A stretch of DNA of 5,387 bases from Bacillota bacterium (GTDB lineage Bacteria > Bacillota > Clostridia > Acetivibrionales > DSM-2933), in NCBI GenBank assembly GCA_030705945.1, contig JAUZPS010000361.1, positions 1-5,387 of the forward strand, written 5' to 3'. Position numbers and translations under genes: made by a program. Below are positions 1-5,122 of the stretch, piece after piece. How positions within the stretch are numbered: the first letter of the stretch is position 1; every line of letters begins with the position of its first letter. Under the pieces are notes generated by a model that saw nothing but the letters and a program-made list of their open reading frames with translations, made no database searches and was not told the DNA's origin.

Positions 1-1841
1 ACAAGCTCGTTGGTATTCTGCTGGTTATAGGTGATGTCAAATTTAGGAGGTATTGGTGTGCTTGTAGGTGTACTTGTAGGGGTGTTTGTTGGTGTATTAG
101 TTGGTGTATTAGTTGGTGTGTTTGTCGGTGTGTTTGTCGGTGTGTTTGTCGGTGTATTAGTACTTGTCTGGGACGGAGCGCTTGACTGTACAGCCTCATA
201 AATAATATTTGCCTTTGGATAATCTGATGAAGTACGGTTGAAGTTCTTTGCCATAATAATTACATCAGACATATTTACTGAGCCATCAGCATTAAAATCA
301 ACATTTTCATTATATCCATTAAAACTTCTCGCAATCTGAATAACATCATTCATGTTGATCACATTGTCATGAGATCCATTTATTGTAATATCCCCAGCCC
401 ACATGTAGACAGGAACTGCCATGCTTCCTATTTTAACATTACTTGCAAGGTTTATATCCATTATGTACATGGTAAGATAACTTTCTTTTGTAATCTCCAG
501 CTTATACCCCTTTGATTGCGCAGGTAGATTTTTAATTTCAAAATAACCATATTCGTCTGTAAAAGCCTCAATTTCAGTACCAATAACTTTTATCTTAAAT
601 CCTGACTTTATGCTTTTACTTGTGCATACGAAATCCGGGCTTAAATAACCTGATATTGAGTAATTACCATTTGAAGTTGGCGCTGGTGTATTTGTTGGTG
701 TACTTGTCGGTGTGTTTGTTGGTGTATTTGTCGGTGTTGGTGTAACATAAGTTACTTCATATAGATAAGACCTTTGATTTTTAACGTTTGCACAGATTAT
801 TTGTACATTATCATTTATATCATAAGCATAAGTATAATAGTCCAAATTCTCTTTTAAACTTTTCATAACTCCGTTTTCCCATAAAAATGCTTCTTGCAAA
901 TATGAATCGTAACCTACAACCTGGCCCTTGTCATTTATGCCTAAGGCGCATGAGACTTCATCATTGTTTTCACTAATAGTACCCAAGTCTTTCATAGAAC
1001 CATCCTGCCACAAAAATGCATGATTTCTACCATTAGGAATAACAGAATATCCTACTATCTGTCCGTTTTCGTTGATGTCATAAGCAATTGATATCTCATT
1101 ACTGTTATATTCAGCTGTATTTAGTGGTTTTCCTAACGTTCCTAGATCCTTACCCCTCCCATTATCCCATAAATAAGCGTGTATTTCATGTGTTCCTTCA
1201 AGATAGGAATACCCTACTATCTGTCCTTTATTATTAATAGCTAGAGCATCTGATTCAGTTAGTATATTGTCGCCCAAATCCTTCATTACTCCGCTTTCCC
1301 ACAAAACTGCATGTTTAGCGCTCTCACCTTCTTTATATGAATTTCCTACTATTTGCCCCTTGTCATTTATATCATTTGCATAGGAAACTGATCCTCCCAA
1401 AGTTCCAAGGTCTATCATTTTGCCATTTTCATACAAAAAAGCATGTGAGACATTATCGCCCTTCAAGTCTGAGTATCCTACTACCTGACCATAATTATTT
1501 ATACCTGTTGCAACTGAACGCGACCCACCTAGAGTGCCAAGATCTTTCATAACTCCGTTTTCCCACAAAAATGCATGGTAGGACTTATCCCCTTCCAAAT
1601 ATGAGTATCCTACAACCTGTCCCTTTTCATTTATCTTTTTTGCATAAGTTCCACTTCCACCAAGTGTTCCAAGATCTCTTACGACAGGTAATGCAATTGT
1701 TCCAGCTGGTGGAGCTGTTGGTGTGTTTGTTGGTGTGTTTGTTGGCGTGTTTGCTGCATACGTGATTCCTGCCCCTGAAATACACCATGTCGTTAAAAAA
1801 ACCGTAATAACCAATAAAAGCGCAATAAACCTTTTCATCAT
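1..1841 (-). CDS. Secreted modular protein with HAF repeats, TNTP linkers and an internal dockerin-like domain (3' end outside window)
   Basis: This frame is open for 613 codons from ATG 1841 to the left edge. GGGAGGA at 1857-1851 lies 9 nt before the first of two tandem ATGs (1841, 1838). Residues 1-29 are a Sec signal peptide: MMKR, a hydrophobic core, and probable cleavage after TYA. Residues 31-42 are TNTP linker. Residues 56-363 form seven HAF-type repeats with DLGTLGG, IN..GQ(V/I)VG and HAFLW..G motifs; the first four are 44 residues each and the seventh is degenerate. Residues 367-389 are linker. Residues about 394-480 resemble a carboxypeptidase-regulatory-like beta domain. Residues 484-536 are a dockerin-like Ca-binding pair. 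Residues 561-596 are nine TNTP/TSTP units, after which a new module starts (FDITYNQQN). The HAF family is an extracellular repeat family without a defined activity. The dockerin suggests cohesin binding on a cellulosome or the cell surface. No catalytic domain is visible, but the C-terminal part is missing. The lipobox-like LTTWC has Trp before Cys, so a lipoprotein is unlikely. Confidence 0.93.
   Translation of the reverse strand, partial: MMKRFIALLLVITVFLTTWCISGAGITYAANTPTNTPTNTPTAPPAGTIALPVVRDLGTLGGSGTYAKKINEKGQVVGYSYLEGDKSYHAFLWENGVMKDLGTLGGSRSVATGINNYGQVVGYSDLKGDNVSHAFLYENGKMIDLGTLGGSVSYANDINDKGQIVGNSYKEGESAKHAVLWESGVMKDLGDNILTESDALAINNKGQIVGYSYLEGTHEIHAYLWDNGRGKDLGTLGKPLNTAEYNSNEISIAYDINENGQIVGYSVIPNGRNHAFLWQDGSMKDLGTISENNDEVSCALGINDKGQVVGYDSYLQEAFLWENGVMKSLKENLDYYTYAYDINDNVQIICANVKNQRSYLYEVTYVTPTPTNTPTNTPTSTPTNTPAPTSNGNYSISGYLSPDFVCTSKSIKSGFKIKVIGTEIEAFTDEYGYFEIKNLPAQSKGYKLEITKESYLTMYIMDINLASNVKIGSMAVPVYMWAGDITINGSHDNVINMNDVIQIARSFNGYNENVDFNADGSVNMSDVIIMAKNFNRTSSDYPKANIIYEAVQSSAPSQTSTNTPTNTPTNTPTNTPTNTPTNTPTNTPTSTPTSTPIPPKFDITYNQQNTNEL
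54..161 (-). repeat. 12-bp tandem array encoding nine TNTP/TSTP units
   Basis: This array is 108 bp, nine copies of a 12-bp unit that reads ACA AAC ACA CCG or close variants on the minus strand. It encodes seven TNTP and two TSTP units (residues 561-596). Synonymous differences between copies show it is not a very recent expansion throughout, although three adjacent copies near the 5' side are identical or nearly so. It is a flexible extracellular linker, probably able to change copy number by slippage and possibly glycosylated. Confidence 0.9.
234..392 (-). other. Dockerin-like paired Ca-binding motif (residues 484-536)
   Basis: The second loop is canonical: D515-x-N517-x-D519-G-S-V-N523-M-S-D526, followed by the helix VIIMAKNFN. 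The first loop is divergent, N488-x-S490-x-D492-N-V-I-N496-M-N-D499 then VIQIARSFN, with N instead of D at position 1 and about four extra residues after the usual WAGDI lead-in. The two halves are near duplicates (INMNDVIQIARSFN and VNMSDVIIMAKNFN), as in type I dockerins. Dockerins bind cohesin modules of scaffoldins. An internal rather than C-terminal position is less common. Confidence 0.8.
684..731 (-). repeat. 12-bp tandem array encoding four TNTP/TSTP units
   Basis: Four 12-bp copies encode TNTP TNTP TSTP TNTP (residues 371-386), preceded by TPTP. They join the HAF domain to the carboxypeptidase-regulatory-like and dockerin part. The unit is the same as in the longer array at 54-161, so the two tracts could recombine and delete the intervening modules. 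Confidence 0.85.
753..1676 (-). other. HAF repeat domain, seven repeats (protein residues 56-363)
   Basis: Repeats start at residues 56, 100, 144, 188, 232, 285 and 328. Repeats 1-4 have an exact 44-residue period, repeat 5 carries a 9-residue insertion, repeat 6 is 43 residues, and repeat 7 keeps only Y-A-Y-D-I-N-D and a weak SYLYE end. Each unit runs DLGTLGG, a variable part, IN-x-x-GQ-V/I-VG-Y, then H-A-F-L-W-x-x-G. The alternating short hydrophobic patches and glycine turns suggest beta strands. Seven units would suit a seven-bladed propeller, but that fold is an inference. Confidence 0.88.
1716..1751 (-). repeat. Short TNTP-coding array after the signal peptide
   Basis: Three 12-bp copies encode NTPTNTPTNTPT (residues 31-42) directly after the predicted signal peptidase site. 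The tract spaces the mature N-terminus from the first HAF repeat. It is the third copy of the same linker in this gene. Confidence 0.82.
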
Positions 1842-1850
1842 TTTTGTAAT

Positions 1851-1857
1851 TCCTCCC
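1851..1857 (-). promoter_or_regulatory. Ribosome binding site of the HAF-repeat gene
   Basis: GGGAGGA on the minus strand ends 9 nt before ATG 1841 and 12 nt before ATG 1838. Both ATGs are possible; the first fits the usual spacing better. No convincing -35/-10 pair was found upstream by eye. Confidence 0.85.
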
Positions 1858-1949
1858 ATTAATTTATTTATAGCTGTACATCATCATCCCATATTGTAAA
1901 ATGTGGTGTCATACAATCGGGAACAAAATAAGAACAACTAACCCAACCG

Positions 1950-1968
1950 GTAAAAAATGTTTTTTTAC
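1950..1968. repeat. A/T-rich hairpin
   Basis: GTAAAAAA (1950-1957) and TTTTTTAC (1961-1968) are perfect complements around a 3-nt loop. The stem is almost all A-T. It lies about 110 bp before the HAF start and could be in its 5' leader. It has no GC-rich stem, so it is a weak terminator candidate at best. Confidence 0.45.
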
Positions 1969-2079
1969 ATTAAACATAGTATCACTGTTTATGAGTAAAG
2001 AAAATGTGAAAATTCCCCCGAACTTTTAGGCGAACCATTTTCCATATATTGTAACATCTTTGCAAATGTAATTATTTAA

Positions 2080-2151
2080 GGGAGTTTCAAAAAATTCCTT
2101 GTTCAAGTTTTGTATGATGAAAACCCATTATATCAAGTTTTTGAAACTCCC
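2080..2151. repeat. 72-bp element with 14-bp perfect terminal inverted repeats
   Basis: GGGAGTTTCAAAAA (2080-2093) is the exact reverse complement of 2138-2151, with a 44-bp interior. After four extra bases in the left arm, CTTG at 2098-2101 can also pair with CAAG at 2134-2137. No T-run follows either arm, so this is not an ordinary terminator. The arms look like insertion-sequence ends, and a possible transposase tail finishes 12 bp to the right on the minus strand. No flanking target duplication is evident. It may be a miniature element, a solo end of a decayed insertion sequence, or a structured repeat. Confidence 0.6.
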
Positions 2152-2162
2152 AGTCGACCAGT

Positions 2163-2309
2163 TTATTTTTTGATACTACCTAATCCAATTTTCCCTATGA
2201 TAGTTTTGTACACTGATTTTATAAAGCTTGTATTTTTACAGAATAATTTCATGCTCATAAAATAAACTCTTGCCTTTTTATACCTGATAGCATTATCATA
2301 TACATGTAA
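2163..2309 (-). pseudogene. Decayed reading frame resembling a transposase C-terminal tail
   Basis: On the minus strand, 48 sense codons lie between stops at 2312-2310 and 2165-2163. The last part reads RYKKARVYFMSMKLF, then CKNTSFIKSVYK, then TIIGKIGLGSIKK and TAA. It is lysine-rich and looks natively coding, and the segment from ATG 2252 has no ribosome binding site. The stop is followed after about 11 bp by GGGAGTTTCAAAAA, an insertion-sequence-like end. The likeliest reading is the truncated 3' end of a transposase; the family is not identified. A free 31-residue peptide (2163-2258) is an alternative but lacks translation signals. Confidence 0.42.
2270..2299 (+). promoter_or_regulatory. 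Possible promoter of the membrane protein-kinase unit
   Basis: TTGCCT (2270-2275) and TATCAT (2294-2299) are separated by 18 bp and match the vegetative -35 and -10 hexamers at 4 and 5 of 6 positions. The -10 lies inside the left arm of the 11-bp palindrome at 2290-2321, so a protein bound there could block it. In such AT-rich DNA the match could be chance. Confidence 0.3.
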
Positions 2310-2321
2310 TTATGATAATGC
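2290..2321. repeat. 11-bp perfect inverted repeat, possible operator
   Basis: GCATTATCATA (2290-2300) and TATGATAATGC (2311-2321) are perfect inverted copies around 10 bp that contain the palindrome TACATGTA. A second small inverted repeat (ATGATT, AAAA, AATCAT; 2322-2337) adjoins it. The size and symmetry fit a dimeric repressor site or a hairpin in the leader. No regulator gene lies in the window. Confidence 0.45.
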
Positions 2322-2340
2322 ATGATTAAAAAATCATAAA

Positions 2341-2402
2341 TCTAATATTTGTCAAACCAAGATCGAACAGCTTGAGGAGTATTTATTCTATCAAACGTTA
2401 GA
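2341..2402 (+). promoter_or_regulatory. Possible stem-loop in the leader of the small membrane gene
   Basis: TCTAATATTTG (2341-2351) can pair with CAAACGTTAGA (2392-2402) over 11 positions with one G-U pair and one mismatch. It encloses a smaller CAAG/CTTG hairpin (2358-2361 with 2371-2374). It lies 39 nt before the GGAGG site. It does not match a riboswitch class that I recognise and may be coincidence. Confidence 0.2.
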
Positions 2403-2440
2403 TTTATATATGCGGAAAAAATGCTTGCTGCCGACAAGTC

Positions 2441-2446
2441 GGAGGA
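2441..2446 (+). promoter_or_regulatory. Ribosome binding site that sets the start at 2452
   Basis: GGAGGA lies 5 nt before ATG 2452 and is the only good site nearby. It decides against the upstream in-frame ATG at 2410, which has none. Its first two bases belong to the small inverted repeat CCGAC-AA-GTCGG (2431-2442), which might partly hide it in the mRNA. Confidence 0.85.
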
Positions 2447-2451
2447 TTTTT

Positions 2452-2682
2452 ATGACGTTTCAGTATATATACATATTTATAGGCTTGGGATCTTTAATCA
2501 TAAATGTTATCCTTTTGATCTTGTATTTTAAATTAAACTTTTCAGGTACACCCAAAAAGCTTGAAAAAAAACTTGAAGAAGATTCAGTTTTGGAGGTTGA
2601 CAAGCAAAAAATGCCTGATCCTTTTGAGAATACTGCTAAGGTGTATGAATTTGAAAATACAAGTTCTACTGATACAAAATAA
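2452..2682 (+). CDS. Small single-pass membrane protein, unknown function
   Basis: This 76-residue protein starts at ATG 2452, chosen for the GGAGGA 5 nt upstream. The in-frame ATG at 2410 would add 14 residues (MRKKCLLPTSRRIF) but has no ribosome binding site, and those bases read as leader. Residues 4-27 are one hydrophobic helix (YIYIFIGLGSLIINVILLIL and on), followed by KLNF and a charged Lys/Glu-rich stretch (PKKLEKKLEED, about 34-44) and an acidic polar tail ending SSTDTK. No signal peptidase site is evident. The positive residues after the helix suggest N-out, C-in, with a cytoplasmic tail. The stop is 31 bp before the kinase start on the same strand, so co-transcription is likely and it may be a partner or substrate of the kinase; this is inference. 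Ser and Thr in the tail would be available for phosphorylation. Confidence 0.8.
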   Translation: MTFQYIYIFIGLGSLIINVILLILYFKLNFSGTPKKLEKKLEEDSVLEVDKQKMPDPFENTAKVYEFENTSSTDTK

Positions 2683-2693
2683 TTTATGATATC

Positions 2694-2698
2694 AGGAG
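2694..2698 (+). promoter_or_regulatory. Ribosome binding site of the kinase, unusually distant
   Basis: AGGAG is followed by 15 nt before ATG 2714, well beyond the usual 5-9. No ATG, GTG or TTG lies in frame between them. The next in-frame ATG (2723) is further still. Translation may be weak or coupled to the upstream gene. Confidence 0.6.
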
Positions 2699-2713
2699 CA
2701 TAATACGAATAAT

Positions 2714-4819
2714 ATGGAAAATATGATCGGTAAAGTTGTAAAGAATAAATATAAGATAGAACGCATTTTGGGTGAAGGCGCTACAAGTGTGGTTTACCTC
2801 TGCAGAAACATCGAACTTGGAAACCTTTGGGCTCTCAAACACATGGCTAAAACCTCAAGTCATGAGCTTTTATCAGAAAAACGCATACTTGAAAAATTAA
2901 ATCATATTTGTCTTCCAAAACTTGCTGATGTTTTTGAGGACGATAAAGGAAAATACATTGTTGTTAGTTACATTGAGGGCATTCCATTAAACAAGATTCT
3001 GGAAACCCAAGGTTCTGTTGCTGAAAAAACAGTAATAGCATGGGCTAAACAAATCTGTGAAGTTTTGATATATTTGCACACCCTTCCTACACCAATTATA
3101 TACAGAGATTTGAAGCCACATAACGTGATTATTACTAGAGACAACAGGCCGGTTCTGATTGACTTTGGAATTTCCAGAGAATACAAGGGTACTGGCAGGA
3201 AAGATACCGTAAGAGCAGGTACTCCATTGTATGCTGCGCCCGAGCAATTGACCAGCGGCGCTTCCGATGTCCGCTCTGATATATACAGCCTTGGAGTAAC
3301 ATTACACCATCTGCTGACTGGCTGCTTTCCTGAATCAGATATTGCCCGGCAATCTCAAACAAACAGTAAGACATCAAGGAACATGGATTATATTATACGA
3401 AAATGCATTGAATATAGCCCTGAAGACAGATATCAAAGTGTTAATGAGTTATTATCCGATCTAAACAATATAAATAAGGGTGTGTTGAATAAAAAATTAA
3501 GAAGAATTAACCGCATAATTTTCGCTTCCAGTATAATTATGACAATTATATCTTTCTCATCCATATATTTAGGCTTTACTGATTTAAAACGAGAGAACTC
3601 AGCATTCCTACTGCTTACCCCGCAAATAATGTCTATTTCTCTGAATCAGACCGGTTCCTACAAATTAGAAAAAAAATACTCTGACGGTGACAGGGTAGAT
3701 TTAAAAGCATCTGATATAGAATGGAAATATCTAAATTCTGATATTGCAACCATTAAAGATGGTAAAATACTCCCTCTCAAAGAAGGTAAAACCGAATTTG
3801 ACGGAACTTATAACAAAAAGCCGATAAAGCTGACTGTATTGGTTAACAAACATATGGATGGTTTTAACGAAACCAATATAAACTTGAAATATTTAAAAAA
3901 TATTAATGTATATCCTTTTGCAGGAACCGGCCAGCATGACGATCTGAACGGCAACGCGCCTGACGGACCTTTAAAAACTGCAATACTTGCCGAACCAACA
4001 AGTTTATCATTCGGCGCGCATGGGGAGCTGTATGTTGCTGATCTTAAAAGTCTCAGACTCATCAAGGAAGGTCTTGTGAAAACCCTTGAAGTTGGAAAGG
4101 AAGTTGATCTGGTAAAAACAACTTCCAGCGGAAATATTTATTTTTCGGTAAAACCATATGAAAATGAAAAACAGCAAATGGTTTCGGAAATATATGTATT
4201 AAAAGACAACAAACCATTCCTGATCTATAAGGATACCGAATCCCGTTTTAACATATCGGATTTTGCTTTTGACAGCTCTGAGAATATGTATGTTCTTCAA
4301 CATGTCAGCGCTTCAGACAAGATCCTAACCAAAATTACCTTTGTTGATAGATTAAATTCAGAAAAAAGGTCGGAAAAGTATGAGGAAATAATCGAGAGTA
4401 TTACTTTGGATAAATATGATAACCTTTATGTTTCAAGCTTTGACGACGGCGTTATATACAAATGGAATAAAGCGCTTAAAACGTTTGGGATCTTCGCCGG
4501 AAAAAAAGGTGATAAACATTTTATAGACGGTGCTGACAACAGATTTTTTGCTCCAAGGAAAATTGTTGCGCATGGAGATTATATGTATGTTATTGATAGC
4601 AATATTTTAAGGAGGATTGCAATGAACAATGGTAACCTGGTTGATGTAGAAACAATTGCCGGTTCAGTAGAAAACAGCGATAAATATTTATCTTCCACAT
4701 CAAGCTATAATGTCGTTTTTTCCAAGCCTAGAGATTTGGCAATAGATGTTAATGGCGATATTTTCATGTCAGACAGTAATAATTATCGCATATGGAAAAT
4801 TCAAAGCTATAATAAATGA
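2714..4819 (+). CDS. Transmembrane Ser/Thr receptor kinase with Big_2-like and NHL-repeat extracellular sensor
   Basis: This 701-residue protein is a Hanks-type kinase. It phosphorylates Ser/Thr of cytoplasmic targets and probably itself. The catalytic domain (about 14-252) is complete: glycine loop GEGATSVVY 20-28, Lys42 in LWALKHM, Glu55 of helix C, Y130-R-D132-L-K134-P-H-N137, D150-F-G, activation-loop Thr165 and Thr170 in GTPLYAAPE (Glu177), D189-I-Y-S-L-G and Arg239. A basic stretch (KKLRRINR) precedes one membrane helix (about 267-288). Outside, residues 301-377 resemble a Big_2 Ig-like domain (IEWKYLNSDIATI, then GKILPLKEGKT). Residues about 398-700 carry NHL-type repeats (VYPFAGTG then PTSLSFGAHGELYVAD; FGIFAGKKG then APRKIVAHGDYMYVID; VETIAGS then PRDLAIDVNGDIFMSD), suggesting a beta-propeller. 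PASTA repeats, the usual sensor of PrkC/PknB, are absent. The ligand is unknown. The last 13 bp overlap the convergent gene's end. Confidence 0.96.
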   Translation: MENMIGKVVKNKYKIERILGEGATSVVYLCRNIELGNLWALKHMAKTSSHELLSEKRILEKLNHICLPKLADVFEDDKGKYIVVSYIEGIPLNKILETQGSVAEKTVIAWAKQICEVLIYLHTLPTPIIYRDLKPHNVIITRDNRPVLIDFGISREYKGTGRKDTVRAGTPLYAAPEQLTSGASDVRSDIYSLGVTLHHLLTGCFPESDIARQSQTNSKTSRNMDYIIRKCIEYSPEDRYQSVNELLSDLNNINKGVLNKKLRRINRIIFASSIIMTIISFSSIYLGFTDLKRENSAFLLLTPQIMSISLNQTGSYKLEKKYSDGDRVDLKASDIEWKYLNSDIATIKDGKILPLKEGKTEFDGTYNKKPIKLTVLVNKHMDGFNETNINLKYLKNINVYPFAGTGQHDDLNGNAPDGPLKTAILAEPTSLSFGAHGELYVADLKSLRLIKEGLVKTLEVGKEVDLVKTTSSGNIYFSVKPYENEKQQMVSEIYVLKDNKPFLIYKDTESRFNISDFAFDSSENMYVLQHVSASDKILTKITFVDRLNSEKRSEKYEEIIESITLDKYDNLYVSSFDDGVIYKWNKALKTFGIFAGKKGDKHFIDGADNRFFAPRKIVAHGDYMYVIDSNILRRIAMNNGNLVDVETIAGSVENSDKYLSSTSSYNVVFSKPRDLAIDVNGDIFMSDSNNYRIWKIQSYNK

Positions 4820-5076
4820 ATACCTATATTTGAAGAAATCTGCAGTTCTTTCATTGGGGTTACATCTATATTTCCTTTCAATCTGGCATTTCTAGCGCAC
4901 ATTTTTTTTGAAAAAAGTATCATTATAATTCCAATTAAAATCAATAGAATGCTTAAACCTCTTACTGCATTAAACCCATTTCTGAATTTAACAAAAAGTA
5001 CAATTCCTACCGTTATTAGAATTAAAGATGTAAATATTATAATTAAAAAGCTGATCAAACCTTTTTGAAACGCCAT
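4807..5076 (-). CDS. Two-helix integral membrane protein, unknown function
   Basis: This 89-residue protein starts at ATG 5076 with AGAGGGGG at 5088-5081, a moderate ribosome binding site. It has hydrophobic helices at about 7-29 (LISFLIIIFTSLILITVGIV) and 40-55 (GLSILLILIGIIMILF). The connecting loop KFRNGFNAVR and the stretch after helix 2 (SKKMCARNARLK) are both basic. A polar tail of about 20 residues follows. The family is not recognised. It lies downstream of the partial gene at 5387-5123 on the same strand and probably shares its transcript. Its last four codons and stop overlap, tail to tail, the end of the kinase gene. The position after an unknown C-terminal domain would suit a membrane immunity protein, but no motif proves it. 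Confidence 0.7.
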   Translation of the reverse strand: MAFQKGLISFLIIIFTSLILITVGIVLFVKFRNGFNAVRGLSILLILIGIIMILFSKKMCARNARLKGNIDVTPMKELQISSNIGIHLL

Positions 5077-5080
5077 ATAT

Positions 5081-5088
5081 CCCCCTCT
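5081..5088 (-). promoter_or_regulatory. Ribosome binding site of the two-helix membrane protein
   Basis: AGAGGGGG lies 4 nt before ATG 5076; its GAGG core (5087-5084) is 7 nt away. It follows immediately after TAA at 5090-5088, the stop the preceding gene would use if its frame were restored, so translational coupling is likely. Confidence 0.55.
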
Positions 5089-5122
5089 TACTCATTTTCC
5101 TTGAATAGTTCCATACACATCT

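Larger units (their letters stand above)
1842..2451. other. 610-bp region without an intact gene
   Basis: This AT-rich stretch separates the divergent HAF and kinase units. It holds the HAF-gene leader (1842 to about 2010), a small A/T hairpin (1950-1968), a C-rich motif followed by CGAA (2015-2034), a 72-bp inverted-repeat element (2080-2151), a decayed reading frame (2163-2309), an 11-bp palindrome (2290-2321) and the leader of the small membrane gene with its GGAGG site. No tRNA, rRNA or recognised riboswitch class was seen. Confidence 0.7.

Noticed and set aside
54..161. CRISPR-like short repeats
   Set aside because: The 12-bp units are tandem without spacers, remain in frame and encode TNTP linkers.
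1337..1765. Two plus-strand frames of 71 and 64 residues inside 1337-1765
   Set aside because: They lie wholly antisense to the HAF-repeat gene, are low-complexity (His/Leu-rich from the repeated codons) and lack ribosome binding sites. The minus-strand frame is clearly the coding one.
1779..1799. Lipoprotein signal (LTTWC) in the HAF protein
   Set aside because: Trp directly before Cys is not tolerated in a lipobox, and a good signal peptidase I site (TYA) follows.
1842..1990. Vegetative promoter for the HAF gene
   Set aside because: TACAAT and TATAAA-like -10 boxes exist on the minus strand, but none has an acceptable -35 at 16-18 bp.
2080..2151. Intrinsic terminator
   Set aside because: The 44-nt interior is long and no T-run follows either arm, so an element end is more likely.
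2968..4065. Four minus-strand frames of 72-86 residues inside the kinase gene
   Set aside because: They are antisense shadows of conserved kinase and sensor codons and have no start signals.
4820..4860. Hairpin AAGAA...TTCTT after the kinase as a terminator
   Set aside because: The stem is only about 5 bp, has little GC and no T-run; it also lies inside the convergent coding sequence.
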